From an uncultured Pseudomonadota bacterium (lineage in GTDB: Bacteria; Myxococcota_A; UBA796; GCA-2862545): 64,000 bases of DNA. The notes under the pieces are model-generated. The model was not told the origin of the DNA and did no database searches. It was given only the letters and a program-made list of their open reading frames with translations. Shown here one piece after another: positions 18,434-29,811 of the stretch; positions within the stretch are counted from its first letter, which is position 1; every line of letters begins with the position of its first letter. Location: the NCBI GenBank assembly GCA_903861005.1, contig CAIOSP010000130.1:62001-126000 (forward strand), written 5' to 3'. The translations under genes were made by a program, and so were the position numbers.

Positions 18434-19126
18434 CTAGAGGTGGGACGTCTCTAGGATGGGGTGCGGCACGTCTTCGGTCCCTGGCTCGCCCAGGCGCGCG
18501 CGGGCGTCGCGAAGCTGGGTCTCCCGGCGTCGCAGGCTCTCCGACATGCCGACGACGAAGCCGCCGATCGAGCCCAGGGTCGCCACGAACGCGACCGCCT
18601 GGCCCACGCTCGCGAGCGCACGGCCGGACAGGAGTGGGTGCTGGTCGAGGTGAAGCGGCATTGGCCCAAGGTGGATCAGTCCGAAGCACGCGACCGCGGC
18701 GACGAACAAGGCGGCGGCGCCTTCGCGACCCAGCACCATCGCGCCCAGCGTCACGTGGACTGCGTAGAGCATGACGAAGGGGTTGGCGGGACCGCCGGTC
18801 AGCAGCAGCATCACGGTGAGCGCAGCCAAGTCGAACCACAGGTGGTTGAACAGCTTGGCCCGGTCGACGGGGCTGCCCGCCTCCAGGCGGTCGGCGGCCG
18901 CCAGGTTGGCCACCGCGAGGGCGCCGATGATCCCGATCATGACCGGCACCGTCAGCGCCGGCCGGTCCAGGACATTGAGGGTCAAGCTGATGACCAGCGC
19001 CTGCGCGGACACGGCGAGCCATCGCAGCCGGATCATCCAGGCCATCCACATGGTGGGCTCGTCGCGGAAAACAACTCCAGTCTCCGGGTACTTCCAGCTT
19101 CGATCGGACGGTTTCGGCCACAGCAT
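18434..19126 (-). CDS. RegB/PrrB-like quinone-sensing membrane domain without kinase
   Basis: A 230-residue protein with about six hydrophobic segments that matches only the membrane sensor half of RegB/PrrB redox histidine kinases. It has the start MIRLRWLAVSAQALVISLTL, the HLWFDLAALTVMLLLTGG helix and, at residues 111-117, GGPANPF, an exact fit to the GGxxNPF quinone-binding motif known for RegB. RegB then continues into a DHp/ATPase kinase; here the protein ends after a short coiled segment (ESLRRRETQLRDARARL) and 25 polar residues, with no phospho-His box and no ATPase. GGAGG upstream supports the start. It lies head-to-head with the ATP synthase genes across a palindrome. It may sense the quinone pool and act through a partner, or be a truncated relic. 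Confidence 0.75.
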   Translation of the reverse strand: MLWPKPSDRSWKYPETGVVFRDEPTMWMAWMIRLRWLAVSAQALVISLTLNVLDRPALTVPVMIGIIGALAVANLAAADRLEAGSPVDRAKLFNHLWFDLAALTVMLLLTGGPANPFVMLYAVHVTLGAMVLGREGAAALFVAAVACFGLIHLGPMPLHLDQHPLLSGRALASVGQAVAFVATLGSIGGFVVGMSESLRRRETQLRDARARLGEPGTEDVPHPILETSHL

Positions 19127-19180
19127 GCGACCTCCACGCGGGCGGTGAAAGGGGGGCCGCCCTGACCTCCTGTATCACCA

Positions 19181-19199
19181 GTGCAACGGACGGTTGCAC
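19181..19199. promoter_or_regulatory. Perfect palindrome GTGCAAC-N5-GTTGCAC, candidate operator
   Basis: A 7-bp perfect inverted repeat with a 5-bp spacer lies in the 199-bp divergent region between the RegB-like gene and the ATP synthase operon, 55 bp from the former and 127 bp from the latter. Its position and symmetry suit a dimeric repressor or activator serving both directions. It could also fold as a hairpin in the leader of the atp mRNA. Confidence 0.45.
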
Positions 19200-19325
19200 C
19201 AGAATGTCACGGCCCTCTGCCCGGGACGGACGGATCAACCGTCGGCTGCAACGGATCGTGCCTTGCGCTGCCTACCCCCTCCCGATAGACGCGCGGTCCC
19301 TTGGGCCCTGGTGGGGTTGGCTGCG

Positions 19326-19763
19326 ATGCAGATCATTCCGAACGCGTACTTCGCCCTTTGGATGACGCTTCCGTTCCTGGTGACGCTCTTTGCGTTGAAC
19401 TTCCTGCTCGTGCGCCCGATGCGCGAGTACCTGGAAGGCCGGGACGCGGCGATCCACGGAGCTCGTCATGACGCTGAGCACATCGCTCACGCGGCAGATG
19501 CCAAGCTGGCCGATCTGAACGCCCAGCTTGCCCGCGCCCGCGAGCAGGCTGCGGCCGTTCGTGCGGCGGCCCGGCAGGCTGCCATCCACAAAGAGTCCGA
19601 GGTCGTCGACGCCGCGCGCAAGCAGGCTGAGTCTGCCCTTGAGACCGCCCTTGAGGGCATCTCTTCCGAGGCGGCCTCCGCCCGGTCCTCGCTCCGCGAC
19701 GCCGCTGTGGCGCTCTCCAACGACATCGCCGGCCAGGTTCTCGGCCGCCGCATCGACGCCTGA
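19326..19763 (+). CDS. ATP synthase F0 subunit b'
   Basis: A 145-residue b-type stator subunit: one N-terminal membrane helix (ALWMTLPFLVTLFALNFLL, about residues 9-27) with the conserved RPMREYLEGRD at the membrane exit, then a continuous Ala/Glu/Arg-rich helix that forms the peripheral stalk coiled coil. The next gene encodes a second, longer b subunit, so the stalk is a b/b' heterodimer, as in photosynthetic and many deltaproteobacterial enzymes. The ATG at 19326 is the first that starts at the membrane helix; a longer open frame upstream has no family similarity. It is the first gene of the atp operon here. Confidence 0.88.
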   Translation: MQIIPNAYFALWMTLPFLVTLFALNFLLVRPMREYLEGRDAAIHGARHDAEHIAHAADAKLADLNAQLARAREQAAAVRAAARQAAIHKESEVVDAARKQAESALETALEGISSEAASARSSLRDAAVALSNDIAGQVLGRRIDA

Positions 19764-19774
19764 GGAGTGACAGC

Positions 19775-20602
19775 ATGACGCTCAAGTTCCGCGCCGCCGC
19801 CATTGGCGGGCTGGTCCTCTTCGGTCTCTCCGCGGCTGCGCTCGCGCAGGAGCCCGGCCACGTTCCTCCGGGTGGCATCCCGGCCACGCCGGCGGGTGAG
19901 CCCGTGGCGGCCCCGGCTGGCGAGCCCGTGGCGGCCCCCGTGGGCGAGCCTGGCGCCGCTCCCCGGGGCGAGCACGCCGCCGAGGCGGGCGCTGAGGGCG
20001 AGCACGCCGCAGAGGGTGGCGAGCACGGCGGCGAGCACGAGAGCCCGCTGCACTACACCGGCGACGAAGACCACGATGGCACGGCCAACTGGCTGGACTC
20101 GGACTCCGAGCACTACGTCCTGACCTCGCTGGGCTTCCACTTCCTGAACTTTGTCATCTACGGTGGCCTGGCGCTGTTCTTCGCCGGCCCCATCATCCGT
20201 GACGGCCTGCGCGCTCGCGCCGCGGGCATCAAGTCCGGCATCCTTGAAGCCGCCAAGCTGCGTGATGAAGCGGTCGCCCGCGACGAGTCGGTCTCCAAGC
20301 GCCTGGGCGCCCTGTCGGCCGAGATCGCCGAGATGGCCGCGCGCGCCAAGACCGAGGCCGTCGCCGAAGAGGCCCGCATCATCGAGCGCGCGCAGGACGC
20401 CGCCCGCCGCGTCGGTGAGACCGCGCAGCGCCAGATCGCCGACGAAGGCGCTCGCGCCCGTCGCGCCATCCGCGATGAGGCCGTCGTCCTGGCCGTCCAG
20501 CTCGCCGAGGGCATCCTGGCGGGTCAGGTCCAGTCGGGTGACCAGAAGCGCCTCGCGGACGAGTTCCTGAACACGCTGAAGTCGGAGGGACGCCATGTCT
20601 GA
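19775..20602 (+). CDS. atpF: ATP synthase F0 subunit b with exported N-terminal extension
   Basis: A 275-residue b subunit, about 100 longer than usual. It starts with what looks like a cleavable signal peptide (MTLKFRAAAIGGLVLFGLSA, ending at ALAQ), then about 90 residues of Gly/Glu/Pro/Ala repeats and a Glu/His-rich stretch (GEHAAEGGEHGGEHES), then the true b-subunit membrane helix (FHFLNFVIYGGLALFFAGPI, about residues 121-140) and the stalk helix. The extension should lie in the periplasm. The 3' end overlaps atpH by 8 bp. Confidence 0.86.
   Translation: MTLKFRAAAIGGLVLFGLSAAALAQEPGHVPPGGIPATPAGEPVAAPAGEPVAAPVGEPGAAPRGEHAAEAGAEGEHAAEGGEHGGEHESPLHYTGDEDHDGTANWLDSDSEHYVLTSLGFHFLNFVIYGGLALFFAGPIIRDGLRARAAGIKSGILEAAKLRDEAVARDESVSKRLGALSAEIAEMAARAKTEAVAEEARIIERAQDAARRVGETAQRQIADEGARARRAIRDEAVVLAVQLAEGILAGQVQSGDQKRLADEFLNTLKSEGRHV
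19895..19966 (+). repeat. Three 24-bp units encoding GEPVAAPx in atpF
   Basis: In-frame tandem repeat in the periplasmic extension of the b subunit: GEPVAAPA, GEPVAAPV, GEPGAAPR. The first two units are nearly identical in DNA, the third has diverged. Confidence 0.8.
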
Positions 20603-21158
20603 GACCGCCGCGGCCCAGCGCTACGCGCGCGCCATCGTGGAACTCGCCGTGGAGGCGGGCGTCGATGAGGCCGTCCATCGTGATCTCTCGTCCGTCGTGC
20701 AGGCTTTCGCCGCCGGCGGCGGTGAGCTTGGCGCGGCGCTCAGCAGCCCCGTCTTCTCCGCCGATGAGCGCAAGGCCGTCATCGGCGCCGTGCTCGCCGC
20801 GGAGGGTGGCCACGCGCTCACCCGCAACTTCCTCTCCCTCCTGGCCGATCGCAGCCGCCTGGGCCTGCTGCCGGAGATCCTCGACATCGTGACGACGCTC
20901 CTGGATGCGCGCGCTGGTCGCGTGCGCGTCGACGTTCGTACGGTCGAAGCCCTGTCGCCGGAACTCGCCGCGGAGATCAAAGCCGCGTTCGAGAAGTCCA
21001 CTGGCAAGACTGTCCTGTTGGAAACCCGCCTCGACCCGACGCTGCTCGGTGGCTTGGTCGCCCGTTTGGGTGGCCGCGTCTACGACGCCAGCCTCAAGAA
21101 GCGTCTCGAGGACATCAAGCATCGTCTCATCCACGCCCAGGCCAACGCCGAGGCTTGA
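20595..21158 (+). CDS. atpH: ATP synthase F1 subunit delta
   Basis: A 187-residue delta (OSCP) subunit that joins the peripheral stalk to the top of F1. The helical N-terminal domain begins ETAAAQRYARAIVELAVEAG, and the family signature is in the C-terminal part (ETRLDPTLLGGLVARLGGRV). Length is normal. Overlaps the end of atpF by 8 bp and precedes atpA by 52 bp. Confidence 0.93.
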   Translation: MSETAAAQRYARAIVELAVEAGVDEAVHRDLSSVVQAFAAGGGELGAALSSPVFSADERKAVIGAVLAAEGGHALTRNFLSLLADRSRLGLLPEILDIVTTLLDARAGRVRVDVRTVEALSPELAAEIKAAFEKSTGKTVLLETRLDPTLLGGLVARLGGRVYDASLKKRLEDIKHRLIHAQANAEA

Positions 21159-21210
21159 ACACTTTTGACCACGTGACCGGGGGCCCGGTCATGCGGTGGG
21201 AGCGCTCCTC

Positions 21211-22740
<1,530 letters not shown>

Positions 22741-22765
22741 TCGCGGGCGACCGCCGGAGGGCTGA

Positions 22766-23638
22766 ATGGCCAACTTGAAGGACATCCGCGCGCGGATCGG
22801 CTCGGTCAAGAAGACCAAGCAGATCACGTCGGCGATGAAGCTCGTCGCCGCCGCGAAGCTGAAGGGTGCTACGGATCGCGCGCTCGCCGCGCAGCCGTAC
22901 CAGTCCAAGCTCCGCACGGTGCTCGGACGCGTCGGCGCCAAGGCTGGGGACTCTGTCTCCGACCCGTTGCTCCAGACGCACCCGACGGTCGAGAAGATCC
23001 TGATCGTGATGCTGACGTCGGACAAGGGTCTGTGCGGCGGGTTCAACAACAACCTGCTTCGTCGGGCTGTCGTGTGGATCGGCGAGCGTCAGGCCTCGGG
23101 CGTGAACGTCACGGTCCGTACGTTCGGTCGTAAGGGTCGCGACTTCTTCAAGGTCCGCGGCACGGTCCCGGCTGACGCCGTGATCGAGTACGCCAAGATC
23201 CCGAAGATGGACCTGGTGCGGCCCCTGTCGGACCACATGGTCTCGGGCTTCATCAACGGTGACTACGACGAAGTGTGGATTGGCTACAACCACTTCGCCA
23301 ACGCCGCGGTCCAGGTCCCGACCTTTTCGAAGATCCTGCCGCTCTCCGTCGAGGCCGCCGAGGGCGCGGCCGAGGACGCTTCGGGCGACTACCTCTTCGA
23401 GCCGGACCCGGGCACCATCCTGAGCAGCCTGCTGCCGCTGTACCTCCGCACCATCTTGCTCCAGACCTTCCTGGAGTCCGAGGCCGGCGAGTTCGGCGCG
23501 CGCATGGTCGCCATGGACAACGCGTCCCGCAACGCCAACGACCTGATCGATCGCCTGTCGCTCCAGTACAACCGAGCCCGACAGGCCGCGATCACCACCG
23601 AAATCACCGAGATCGTGTCGGGCGCCGAGGCGCTCTGA
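22766..23638 (+). CDS. atpG: ATP synthase F1 subunit gamma
   Basis: A 290-residue central shaft subunit. The N-terminal helix (KDIRARIGSVKKTKQITSAM) and the C-terminal signature (MDNASRNANDLIDRLSLQYN) that form the rotating coiled coil are both clear, and DKGLCGGFNNNL marks the middle domain. It has the normal length without the photosynthetic redox loop (no Cys pair). A GGAGG site precedes the ATG. Confidence 0.95.
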   Translation: MANLKDIRARIGSVKKTKQITSAMKLVAAAKLKGATDRALAAQPYQSKLRTVLGRVGAKAGDSVSDPLLQTHPTVEKILIVMLTSDKGLCGGFNNNLLRRAVVWIGERQASGVNVTVRTFGRKGRDFFKVRGTVPADAVIEYAKIPKMDLVRPLSDHMVSGFINGDYDEVWIGYNHFANAAVQVPTFSKILPLSVEAAEGAAEDASGDYLFEPDPGTILSSLLPLYLRTILLQTFLESEAGEFGARMVAMDNASRNANDLIDRLSLQYNRARQAAITTEITEIVSGAEAL

Positions 23639-25138
<1,500 letters not shown>

Positions 25139-25195
25139 GACCTTGGATCCGGCCCGGCATTGTCCGGGCCTCGACCCCTTTGAGTGGAGGACAGC

Positions 25196-25585
25196 ATGTC
25201 CGGTTTGCACGTCGACATCGTGACGCCTGAGAAGATCGTGTTCTCGGGCTCGGCGGACGAGATCCGCGTGCCGGGCGTGAACGGCGAGTTCGGCGTCCTG
25301 CCGGACCACGCCCTCTTCTTGTCGCTCCTCAAGGGCGGCATCCTGACGATCACGGGACCGCAGAGCAAGCGCTTCATCATCGGCCGCGGCTTCGCCGAGG
25401 CGGGTGCGGATCGCGTGGTCGTGCTGACCGACTCCTGTGAGTCCACCGACGGCGTCGACAAGATCGCCGCGGCCGCGCTGCTGGCCGACGCCGACCGCGT
25501 CCTGGCCGACTCCGCCGCCGAGTCGGACGAGCGCCTCATCGCCGAGCGCAACGCCGAGCTGGCGCGCGCCCGCCTGGAAGCCTGA
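25196..25585 (+). CDS. atpC: ATP synthase F1 subunit epsilon
   Basis: A 129-residue epsilon subunit: N-terminal beta sandwich with the family hallmark GVNGEFGVLPDHA (about residues 26-38), then a two-helix C-terminal part. GTGGAGG ahead of the ATG at 25196 fixes the start. Last gene of the operon. Subunits a, c and I are not encoded nearby, so the F0 membrane ring genes must be in another locus. Confidence 0.92.
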   Translation: MSGLHVDIVTPEKIVFSGSADEIRVPGVNGEFGVLPDHALFLSLLKGGILTITGPQSKRFIIGRGFAEAGADRVVVLTDSCESTDGVDKIAAAALLADADRVLADSAAESDERLIAERNAELARARLEA

Positions 25586-25612
25586 GCGTTCCGCTAGACC
25601 TTTGCCGCCGCG

Positions 25613-27220
25613 CTACGGTGCCGGCTGCGGGGCTAGGGTGAGCTCGTAGAGACGAAAGCCCTCCGGTGACGGCCTCTCGGTGAGGGTCGCGCCGGTGGCC
25701 CCAATTGGGGCGCTTGAATCGAGCCAGAAGCGCTCGTGGTAGGGCGCCTCGAGCACCCAACGCACGCGGTGCGAGGCGTGGACGCCCGCGACGATGCGCG
25801 CCAGGGCGTCATTGTCCAGGCCTCGCTCCTCCGGACAGTCCGGCATGCCGGGGCGGCACAGGACCGGGGAGGGGATCATGACGCTGGCGAGCATGTCGTT
25901 GGTGATGGTCGGCGAGCAGCCGAGCGTGTTCTGCTCCAGCAGCCTCAGCAGCGCGTCCAACGAGGCGGCCTGCGCGGTGAGCTCGCGCTCGCGCTCGGCG
26001 GTGCGGTCGAAGTCCCAGCGGCGCTGCGGGCTGTCAAAGCCCAGGCCCGGCCACGGGACGCCCCACGGGAACAGGCCATGGAGGGGGAATTCGGCCAGCG
26101 TCTGATTCACGGTGAGCAGGACGAACGCCCACACGATGGGCGCGGTGACCATGGCGCGCGGCCCCTCCCAGGTTCGGAGGCGTCGCCACGCCACGGCGGC
26201 GCCCAGCGCACAGATCGGCAGGACCGGCAGGAACAGGCGACGCAGCTCCGCGCTCTCGGACGACGGGAACCAGCCCAACGCCAGGAACTGCACCAGCGAC
26301 GGCACGATCAGCACCAGCGCGTCCCGCCCTGGCTGGCCGCCGTCAAGTCCCAATCGGATCAGCGCGATCAGCCCCACCAAGGGCAAGTAGTCGACGTGCC
26401 ACGCGAGCAGCTCGGCGGAGTGCGCGTAGCGGCCGAGCACGTCGCCCCAGGCGACGACGGCTTGCTGGTTGCGCGCCTCCCAGGCCGGGACCAGCCCACC
26501 CCAGTCGCCTGGGCGGTACATGGGCAAGGTTGCGCAGACGGCCACCACCAAGGCGAACCCCACCGCGAACCAGATCCAGGTCCGGACGCGTTGCCCACGG
26601 GTCGCGGCCAGGCCGAGCACCAAGCCCAGCACGATCGCGCTCGGGTACGCTTGGTAGCGAGCCTGCGCGCCCAGCGCGGCGAACAGCCCGGCGAACAGGG
26701 CGTTGGCGCTGACGCGACGGTCGCGCAGCACACCGAGGGCGAACGGGAGCGACAGCGTGGCCAACGCCACCGACAAGACGTCCGTGCTCACGAGGGTCCC
26801 GTAGTAGAGCAGCTGCGGCGTCGTGCCGATCACCAGCGCGGCCACGAGCGCGGGCGTGATCGCGGCCCACTGCCACCACGCGCACACGAACACGGTGGTC
26901 GTGAGCGTCGCCATCGCGCCGACGCTGATCAGGCGACCGGCCAGGTAGGTCGGGGCCACGAACCAGGCGAGCTGCGAAGTGAGCCACGGATAGAGCCACG
27001 GCCACGACGCGGTGCCGCTCTGTACGTAGAGGGGGAGGTCGCCGCAGCGCAGGTAGGACGCGCGGAGGTAGTGACCGTCGCCTTCGCAGCCGGTCACCAG
27101 ATCGCGCCGCGTGAGCGCGACGATAAGCAGCCCTACCACGGCTTGGGTCAGCCAGACCAGGGCAGCCGCCAAGGTGGCGCGCAGGCGCGCGTCGTGGGGC
27201 TCGGGTTGTCGCGTGTCCAT
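25613..27220 (-). CDS. Polytopic membrane protein, GT39/ArnT-like glycosyltransferase type
   Basis: A 535-residue membrane protein with about ten hydrophobic segments in the first 370 residues and a soluble C-terminal domain of about 140. The first large loop has acidic and aromatic residues (GCEGDGHYLRASYLRCGDLP) where GT-C enzymes such as ArnT place catalytic Asp/Glu. A sugar transfer from a lipid-phosphate donor at the periplasmic face is likely by family; donor and acceptor unknown. Four Cys in the C-terminal domain (TLGCSP, VLCRPGMPDC) may form disulfides. It is convergent with atpC and divergent from the pseudokinase gene. Confidence 0.65.
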   Translation of the reverse strand: MDTRQPEPHDARLRATLAAALVWLTQAVVGLLIVALTRRDLVTGCEGDGHYLRASYLRCGDLPLYVQSGTASWPWLYPWLTSQLAWFVAPTYLAGRLISVGAMATLTTTVFVCAWWQWAAITPALVAALVIGTTPQLLYYGTLVSTDVLSVALATLSLPFALGVLRDRRVSANALFAGLFAALGAQARYQAYPSAIVLGLVLGLAATRGQRVRTWIWFAVGFALVVAVCATLPMYRPGDWGGLVPAWEARNQQAVVAWGDVLGRYAHSAELLAWHVDYLPLVGLIALIRLGLDGGQPGRDALVLIVPSLVQFLALGWFPSSESAELRRLFLPVLPICALGAAVAWRRLRTWEGPRAMVTAPIVWAFVLLTVNQTLAEFPLHGLFPWGVPWPGLGFDSPQRRWDFDRTAERERELTAQAASLDALLRLLEQNTLGCSPTITNDMLASVMIPSPVLCRPGMPDCPEERGLDNDALARIVAGVHASHRVRWVLEAPYHERFWLDSSAPIGATGATLTERPSPEGFRLYELTLAPQPAP

Positions 27221-27461
27221 TCGGTGCTCGGCGTCCGCGCCGCCCTCCGACGATCGTCCGCGGAGTCTACACGGCGCGGTCGACCGGCTGGGCGAGTGAG
27301 GACCGAAAGGGGCGTTGAGCGTTGCTCGGCGGGGCGATCGGCGTCCCGTCCGACCCTCCGGAAATGGCGCAAGCGGCGGGAGCGCGCACACTCCGCGTGA
27401 TCGGTTAAGGTCGGCGCGAGCACGCGACCGCCCGCCGCTGTCGCGCCAGGGGCCCTCCACG

Positions 27462-28844
27462 ATGCACGTCCACCAGGTCGCCGGCCACACCCTCCTGGGC
27501 GCGGCCCCGATTCCCGAACCGGGCGCCTGGTTCCGCACGGACGGCGTCTACGGGGACATGCCGATCTGGGTCCGCCTCCCGCGCGAGGACGGCGGCCACG
27601 AAGACGCCGACGCGCTGCGCTTGGCCTGGGAGCGGCTCTCCCATCTGGACCACCCGGGCATCCCCAAGGCCATCGCCTTCGACGCCGCCACCGGCTCGCT
27701 GATCGTCGCCGCGCCCGAGGGCGTTCCGCTCGCCCGTCTGCTCGAGCACCGGCACGAGGAGGCGTTCACCATGACGCCGGGCACCGTGCTCGACGTCGGC
27801 GCCTCGCTCGCCGATCTGCTCGTGCACGCGCATGAGCGCGGTCGCCCGCACGGCCACCTGTCTCCGGACGTGATCTGGGTGACGGCCGACGGCCAGCTCG
27901 TCGTGTGGGGCTTCGCCGCCGGGCCCGACGCGCCGTGCGCCGCGCGCTGGTGGTCGCCTGAGCGCGCCCGCGGCAAGCGCTCCTCCGGCGACGCCGACCA
28001 GTGGGCGCTCGCCGCCATCCTCGCGTCGCTCGTGACCGGCCGCGTGCCGTGGCGTGGCGAGGACCCGATCTCCGAGGCCCGCATCGGCGACGCCGCATAC
28101 CTGTCCGCGCCGGTGGTCGAGCAGTGGAAGCCCCTCGGTCGCCTGGTCGATCGGGCGCTGGCCTCTGAGCGCGGGGAGCGCTTCCACTCGGTGCACCCCA
28201 TGCGCCAGGGCATCGACGCGCTCCGTCAGCGCGTGGGCCAAGCGTCGGACCTGTCGCGCATGGGCGCCACGCTGCGCTCGCTGTACGCCGCCGCCGAACC
28301 TCCCCCCGTTGTGATGGAGGCGGAGGACGCGCCCATCCCCGTGGTGCTGGCGCCTTCTCCGGACCCTCGGCCCACCGAGGCCCTGTCGCCCCCCGCGATC
28401 CTCGCGGGCTCGCCGCTCGACCCCGCGATGCGCCTGGAGCCCGCGCGCTTCGAGACCTTTGACGCGGCCACCGAGCGGCCCACCTCGCCCACGCGCATCC
28501 CGTACGCAGGCGACGAGGCGAGCGTGGTCGAGCCGGAGGAGATCGAGGAGATCGACGAGTACGGCGATCTCTCCGACCTGGACGTGATGATCCCGCCGCC
28601 GGTTGTCGGCCTCGGCCGCGCCGAGGTGATCGAGCCCGACCGTGGCACCGGCCCCGACTTTGGCGACAGCGGCAGCTATCCGACCGTGCTGAACGCGCCC
28701 GACGTTCCTATGGCCCGCCGCGAGTTCATCCCGGTGGACCAGGAGTGGTATGAGGCCGTCGACATGCGCCGCTACGCGCCCTTCCTGGTCGGCGGCATGG
28801 TGGTCCTGCTCGGCGTGTACATCGTCTACGTCTGGCTGCTCTGA
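27462..28844 (+). CDS. Tail-anchored protein pseudokinase
   Basis: A 460-residue protein whose first 290 residues follow the Ser/Thr kinase fold: hydrophobic N-lobe, LDHPGIPKAIAF after the C-helix, SPE (APE-like, residues 165-167) and the helix-F Asp in GDADQWALAAIL. Key catalytic residues are gone: the VAxK Lys strand reads MPIWVRL, the HRD loop reads HGHLSPDVI (residues 130-138) and DFG reads WGFAA (149-153). The linker (residues 290-430) is acidic and Pro-rich, and the protein ends in one hydrophobic helix (FLVGGMVVLLGVYIVYVWLL), so it should hang from the inner membrane with the kinase fold in the cytoplasm. Probable scaffold or allosteric partner. The MBL hydrolase gene follows 18 bp later. 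Confidence 0.78.
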   Translation: MHVHQVAGHTLLGAAPIPEPGAWFRTDGVYGDMPIWVRLPREDGGHEDADALRLAWERLSHLDHPGIPKAIAFDAATGSLIVAAPEGVPLARLLEHRHEEAFTMTPGTVLDVGASLADLLVHAHERGRPHGHLSPDVIWVTADGQLVVWGFAAGPDAPCAARWWSPERARGKRSSGDADQWALAAILASLVTGRVPWRGEDPISEARIGDAAYLSAPVVEQWKPLGRLVDRALASERGERFHSVHPMRQGIDALRQRVGQASDLSRMGATLRSLYAAAEPPPVVMEAEDAPIPVVLAPSPDPRPTEALSPPAILAGSPLDPAMRLEPARFETFDAATERPTSPTRIPYAGDEASVVEPEEIEEIDEYGDLSDLDVMIPPPVVGLGRAEVIEPDRGTGPDFGDSGSYPTVLNAPDVPMARREFIPVDQEWYEAVDMRRYAPFLVGGMVVLLGVYIVYVWLL

Positions 28845-28862
28845 CCTGCTGGAGGTCGCCGC

Positions 28863-29705
28863 ATGACCGCGCTCGAGCCGCTTGCCGACGGGATCCGCGT
28901 GCTCGCGCTGCGCACGCCGACGCTGCTGCCCGCCACCCACACCAACTGCTACGTCGTCGGCCGCACCGGCCTGACGGTGATCGAGCCGGCCAGCCCGTGG
29001 CCTGACGAGCAGGACCGCTTGATCGAGGCGCTGGAGGCGGACGGCGCGCGCGTCGAGCGCATCCTGCTCACGCACCATCACCCCGACCACGTCGGCGGCG
29101 CCTTGGCCCTGCGCGACGCGCTCGCCGCGAGGGGGCACGCGGCGCCGATCGTCGCGCACGCGACCACGCGCGACCTGCTGGTCGGCACGGTGGTCGTCGA
29201 CGAGGTGATCTCCGACGGGGACGTGCTGCGCTGCAGCGGCGTGGACCTGCACACGCTCCACACGCCCGGCCACGCGCCGGGCCACGTGGTCCTGCACGAC
29301 CGGTCGAGCGGCGCGGTGGTGGCGGGCGACATGGTCGCGGGCGTCGGCACCATCCTCATCGACCCGTTCGAGGGCGACCTGGGGCACTACCTGGACAGCC
29401 TGGAGCGCATGCGCGGCCTGGGCGCGTCGCAGTTGCTCCCCGCGCACGGCGACGCGATCGTGCACGCCGACGCCATACTCGGCTTCTACATCGCGCACCG
29501 GCACCAGCGGTCGACGCAGATCCAAGAGGCCCTGCGCACCTTGGGCGAGGTCGACGCGCTGGCGATCGCGCGGCAGGTCTACGGCGCGGAGCTGCCAGAC
29601 GCCGCGCTCCCGCTCGCCTCGATCCAGGTCACCGCGCACCTGCTCTGGCTCGCCAAGCACGGCCGCGCCGAAGGACAGGTCGGCGGGCTCTGGCGCGCCG
29701 CGTAG
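28863..29705 (+). CDS. Metallo-beta-lactamase-fold hydrolase
   Basis: A 280-residue MBL-fold hydrolase. The metal site is complete: THHHPDHVGG (HxHxDH, about residues 65-74), a later His in HTPGHAPGHV and the bridging Asp in VAGDMVAGVG. A C-terminal helical domain follows, as in LACTB2/glyoxalase II-like members that cleave thioesters or phosphoesters. GGAGG precedes the ATG. Probably cotranscribed with the pseudokinase gene (18-bp gap). Confidence 0.86.
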   Translation: MTALEPLADGIRVLALRTPTLLPATHTNCYVVGRTGLTVIEPASPWPDEQDRLIEALEADGARVERILLTHHHPDHVGGALALRDALAARGHAAPIVAHATTRDLLVGTVVVDEVISDGDVLRCSGVDLHTLHTPGHAPGHVVLHDRSSGAVVAGDMVAGVGTILIDPFEGDLGHYLDSLERMRGLGASQLLPAHGDAIVHADAILGFYIAHRHQRSTQIQEALRTLGEVDALAIARQVYGAELPDAALPLASIQVTAHLLWLAKHGRAEGQVGGLWRAA

Positions 29706-29811
29706 CGCGTCCGCGGCGCCCCGCCCGGATCGGTCGGGACGCCCCTGTCCGCGCGCCCTGACGCGCACCGCCGGTCGAGCGAAGCGTGGAGCGACGTGAA
29801 CGAGCGCCGCG

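Noticed and set aside
29706-29811. Short GCGCG/CGCGC stem between the MBL hydrolase and crtI genes as a terminator
   Set aside because: Only 5 bp of stem in very GC-rich DNA and no T tract; not distinguishable from chance.
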